Part shown: piece after piece, positions 61,704 to 64,000 of the stretch
Layout of the letters: the number at the start of each line of letters is the position of its first letter
Position numbering within the stretch: position 1 is the stretch's first letter
From: Myxacorys almedinensis A
GTDB lineage: Bacteria; Cyanobacteriota; Cyanobacteriia; Leptolyngbyales; Leptolyngbyaceae
Length of the DNA stretch: 64,000 nucleotides
Reading direction: 5' to 3'
Assembly (NCBI RefSeq): GCF_010091945.1
Contig: NZ_WVIE01000008.1
Span: 62,001 to 126,000 of the forward strand
Translations under genes and position numbers: made by a program
Notes under the pieces: generated by a model
Database searches by the model: none
Told to the model about the DNA's origin: nothing
What the model saw: the letters and a program-made list of their open reading frames with translations, nothing else

Positions 61704-61913
61704 GGCATAGGAACAGTGCTAGATAGTGCTACTTCTCTTCTACATCAAGAATCAACGTTTCTCCCTAAAGCTTCAGTGTTTCTATTTGATCTGCGATCGC
61801 TCCTATTTGATCAGGGAACGTTCCTGTTTAATTTAGGAATGTTGCTGTCTAGAGTGCGATCGCTGCTATTTAATCTAGGAACACTTCTGTTTGATCAGCG
61901 ATCGCTTGCAAGC
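61704..61913 (+). repeat. 21-bp minisatellite, ten degenerate units
   Basis: Ten 21-bp units fit exactly between 61704 and 61913. The last six are most alike, with endings CTATTT, CTGTTT and CTGTCT and HIP1 cores GCGATCGC in units 5, 8 and 10. The period equals seven codons. The plus-strand frame is open and reads a heptad-like protein (SLLFDQG, FLFNLGM, LLFNLGT, LLFDQRS) within an 88-codon ORF from 61653. Whether it is translated is unknown. The rest of 61327-62051 holds no supported gene. Confidence 0.7.
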
Positions 61914-62051
61914 TTCTGAGGATGGCTCATATCTCGAAAGTCAATGCTCCACGTCAACAAGTCACCATTTGTCTATCAAGAGTCGCAGATCTATCTCTCG
62001 ATTCCCTTGTACCCTGTACGTTAGCGCCTTTCACCTCTCTATCGTGCTGCC

Positions 62052-62588
62052 ATGCCTCTCGAACACATTGAAATCTTATCGAGCGAAGAAGTCCGCCGTA
62101 CTGTCAATCGCTTAGCCTCACAAATTGTCGAGCGCTCAGGCGATTTGTCTAAACTGGTGCTATTGGGAATCTATACGCGGGGTGTTCCCCTAGCAAACGT
62201 GCTTGCCGACCAGATCGACTTGCTAGAAAACGTGAGCGTTCCCCTCGGTGCGATCGATATCACCTTCTACCGAGACGATTTAGATACTATTGGAGTGCGA
62301 ACGCCTGAAAAAACAAACATTCCGTTTGATCTCACCGGCAAAACTGTCGTACTCGTAGACGATGTAATTTATAAAGGGCGAACCATTCGCGCCGCATTAG
62401 ATGCAGTAAACGACTATGGCAGACCAGAAGTGATTCGTTTAGCTGTACTGGTCGATCGCGGGCATCGAGAACTACCCATTCATGCAGACTTTATCGGCAA
62501 ACAACTCCCTACCGCCAAAGAAGAAATGATTAAAGTGTATCTACAGGCTACAGACGGACGCGACGGTGTTGAACTTGTCAAAGGATAG
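62052..62588 (+). CDS. pyrR: Bifunctional pyr operon regulator / uracil phosphoribosyltransferase
   Basis: A 178-residue PyrR. It starts [25 protein letters not shown], has [12 protein letters not shown] and the PRPP loop [19 protein letters not shown], then [22 protein letters not shown]. In Bacillus it binds pyr mRNA to promote attenuation and has weak uracil phosphoribosyltransferase activity; in cyanobacteria the regulatory role is less clear. No pyr biosynthesis gene is adjacent. It precedes fni by 15 bp. Confidence 0.94.
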   Translation: MPLEHIEILSSEEVRRTVNRLASQIVERSGDLSKLVLLGIYTRGVPLANVLADQIDLLENVSVPLGAIDITFYRDDLDTIGVRTPEKTNIPFDLTGKTVVLVDDVIYKGRTIRAALDAVNDYGRPEVIRLAVLVDRGHRELPIHADFIGKQLPTAKEEMIKVYLQATDGRDGVELVKG

Positions 62589-62603
62589 AACCTCCAGAAT
62601 CTT

Positions 62604-63677
62604 ATGCTGAATCCATCCATGGGCAGAACAGATGCAACTCAGAGTAGCGCAAACGAAACCCAATCTCGCAAAGCCGATCATTTGAGAGTTTGTCTCGAAG
62701 ATGACGTTGAATTTAGAGAAACAACGAGTGGATTAGAGGCATACCACTTTACCCACACCTGTCTACCCGACCTCAATCGAGACGAGATTGATATCAGCAC
62801 CACGTTCTTGAACAAAGCCTTAGCGGCTCCGATTCTAATTTCCTCAATGACGGGGGGAACAGACCTGGCAAAGAGGATTAACTGTCGATTAGCCGCGATC
62901 GCACAGCAGTATCACCTAGCCATGGGAGTTGGCTCTCAGCGCGTGGCAATCGAGAATCCTGCGGTTGCCGATACGTTTGCCATCCGCGCGATCGCACCCG
63001 ATGCATTATTGTTCGCCAATCTTGGAGCCGTGCAACTCAATTATCGGTATGGCATAGACGAATGCATCAAAGCGGTTGAAATCCTAGAAGCCGATGCGCT
63101 GATTTTGCATCTCAATCCGTTGCAAGAAGCGGTGCAAGCAAAGGGCGATACAAACTTCCGAGGATTGCTCGATAAAATTGCGATCGTGTGTGATACCTTA
63201 CCCGTGCCTGTGATCGCCAAAGAAGTGGGCAACGGCATTTCGGCAGTCATGGCAGACAAACTCATCGCCGCCGGAGTTGCCGCGATCGATGTAGCAGGAG
63301 CAGGCGGCACATCGTGGGCAAAAGTGGAAGGCAGACGAGCACAAGACCCAAAACAGCGACGATTAGGCGCAACGTTTGCCGATTGGGGCATTCCGACAGC
63401 AGACTGCATTACTGGGCTGCGGCACATCGCGCCCTTTACGCCCCTCATCGCATCGGGAGGACTGCGAAACGGCTTAGATATCGCCAAAGCGATCGCCCTT
63501 GGAGCCGATCTGGCAGGGTTAGCCCTTCCTTTCTTGCAAGCCGCTAACGAATCAGAAACCGCCCTGCATACCCTGGTTGATATTCTTAAAGCAGAGATTA
63601 CAACGGCTCTTTTTTGTACCGGAACCGCCACGCTTGCCCAACTCAAACGATCCGATGCGTTGGCTAAAAGAACGTGA
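62604..63677 (+). CDS. fni: Type 2 isopentenyl-diphosphate delta-isomerase
   Basis: A 357-residue FMN-dependent IPP isomerase; ATG 62619 is a possible later start. Motifs are [101 protein letters not shown] and [30 protein letters not shown]. It converts IPP to DMAPP for carotenoid, chlorophyll and quinone side chains. Cyanobacteria use this type 2 enzyme. It is likely cotranscribed with pyrR. Confidence 0.96.
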   Translation: MLNPSMGRTDATQSSANETQSRKADHLRVCLEDDVEFRETTSGLEAYHFTHTCLPDLNRDEIDISTTFLNKALAAPILISSMTGGTDLAKRINCRLAAIAQQYHLAMGVGSQRVAIENPAVADTFAIRAIAPDALLFANLGAVQLNYRYGIDECIKAVEILEADALILHLNPLQEAVQAKGDTNFRGLLDKIAIVCDTLPVPVIAKEVGNGISAVMADKLIAAGVAAIDVAGAGGTSWAKVEGRRAQDPKQRRLGATFADWGIPTADCITGLRHIAPFTPLIASGGLRNGLDIAKAIALGADLAGLALPFLQAANESETALHTLVDILKAEITTALFCTGTATLAQLKRSDALAKRT

Positions 63678-63767
63678 GTTCGATGCATTGATTGGGCAGA
63701 GTGCGGGGAGCGATCGTCAGCGATCAAACAAATGCCAGCAACCAGATACGATGCGATCGCCAGCATC

Positions 63768-64000
63768 CTACCAAACCTTGGTCAGGCTCAATGTCCACTC
63801 TTGCGCCATCTTCATTCCCGAAGGGGATGTGAGATTATAGTGCAACGGCGTAATCGTGATGTAATTCTCGCGAATCGCTTCTACATCGGTAGGCGCATCG
63901 GCTGCCACATCTGGATCGTCAACATCTTCGAGCAATTCGCCTGCCAACCAGTAGTAGGTTTTCCCCCTCGGATCAACGCGCTTTTCAAACACATCAATAT
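63768..64000 (-). CDS. surE: 5'/3'-nucleotidase SurE, 3' part only
   Basis: The frame is open to the right edge of the window and reads IDVFEKRVDPRGKTYYWLAGE, then DAPTDVEAIRENYITITPLHYNLT and a Lys/Trp-containing end. This is the C-terminal region of SurE, including the conserved R-x-D-P-R-G-x-x-Y-x-W and Y-x-S/T-I-T-P-L motifs. SurE is a metal-dependent phosphatase on nucleoside monophosphates. The GTG at 63992 is internal; the start lies outside the window. Confidence 0.9.
   Translation of the reverse strand, partial: IDVFEKRVDPRGKTYYWLAGELLEDVDDPDVAADAPTDVEAIRENYITITPLHYNLTSPSGMKMAQEWTLSLTKVW

Noticed and set aside
63041-63766. A 241-codon minus-strand ORF opposite fni
   Set aside because: Antisense to the strongly conserved type 2 IPP isomerase; Ser/Ala/Arg-rich sequence without recognisable domains.
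1-64000. CRISPR arrays, tRNA or rRNA genes
   Set aside because: No regularly spaced direct repeats of CRISPR type and no recognisable tRNA or rRNA sequence were seen in the gene-free stretches. A tRNAscan or Infernal run would be decisive.

Overview
The window is chromosomal DNA of a cyanobacterium, most likely a filamentous Leptolyngbya-like lineage. The evidence is the very frequent HIP1 octamer GCGATCGC, petC-petA (Rieske and cytochrome f), IsiA-family chlorophyll antenna genes, a PsaL domain, a type 2 IPP isomerase, a class II ribonucleotide reductase and DUF3067. The genus is an inference from gene content only.

Left part (about 0.9-20.5 kb): an iron-acquisition and iron-stress island. 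Two tandem paralogous modules each carry an AraC/PchR-like regulator, a TonB-dependent siderophore receptor with an N-terminal AMIN domain, and a siderophore-binding lipoprotein; module 1 also has a DUF1636 protein. In both modules the regulator-receptor gap holds a pair of 21-bp tandem direct repeats (18/21 matches), then a -10-like element and a Fur-like box at the same spacing, so the control architecture was duplicated together with the genes. A 1.7-kb block of small toxin-antitoxin genes follows, flanked by two copies of the start of a sucrase/ferredoxin-like gene; the full-length copy has an in-frame amber codon. Two FecCD-type permeases and an ATPase complete the siderophore importer. 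A convergent cluster encodes IsiA, a cupin and a CP43'-PsaL fusion protein, so uptake and antenna remodelling under iron starvation sit side by side.

Middle part (about 20.5-38.2 kb): mixed accessory genes. These are a baeRF-type protein preceded by the second copy of a ~150-bp MITE-like element, a YihY/BrkB membrane protein, a methyltransferase/GT2/GT-C glycosylation trio, a frameshifted AI-2E-type transporter, an Anabaena-sensory-rhodopsin-like retinal protein, an LLM-class flavin oxidoreductase and a glycogen-debranching-type enzyme. petC-petA, DUF3067 and a peptide-type ABC permease follow, then a graveyard of transposase fragments (IS110-, IS1- and IS630-like) and a LuxR-type HTH stub.

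Right part (about 38.2-64 kb): mostly housekeeping genes. The rimP-nusA-ylxR...infB block has a PEP-CTERM protein lodged inside it and a terminator-like hairpin in the rimP leader. Then come a GspC-like membrane protein, TIGR04376, sat, a pseudo-orthocaspase whose catalytic His/Cys are Tyr/Ser, adenosylcobalamin-dependent nrdJ with tandem NrdR-like boxes, sbcD, an SDR, a glutaredoxin-like protein, murE, a TPR protein, a Uma2 nuclease, a 21-bp minisatellite, pyrR, fni and the 3' end of surE. Both window edges cut a gene: Uma2 on the left and surE on the right. I saw no tRNA, rRNA or CRISPR array.
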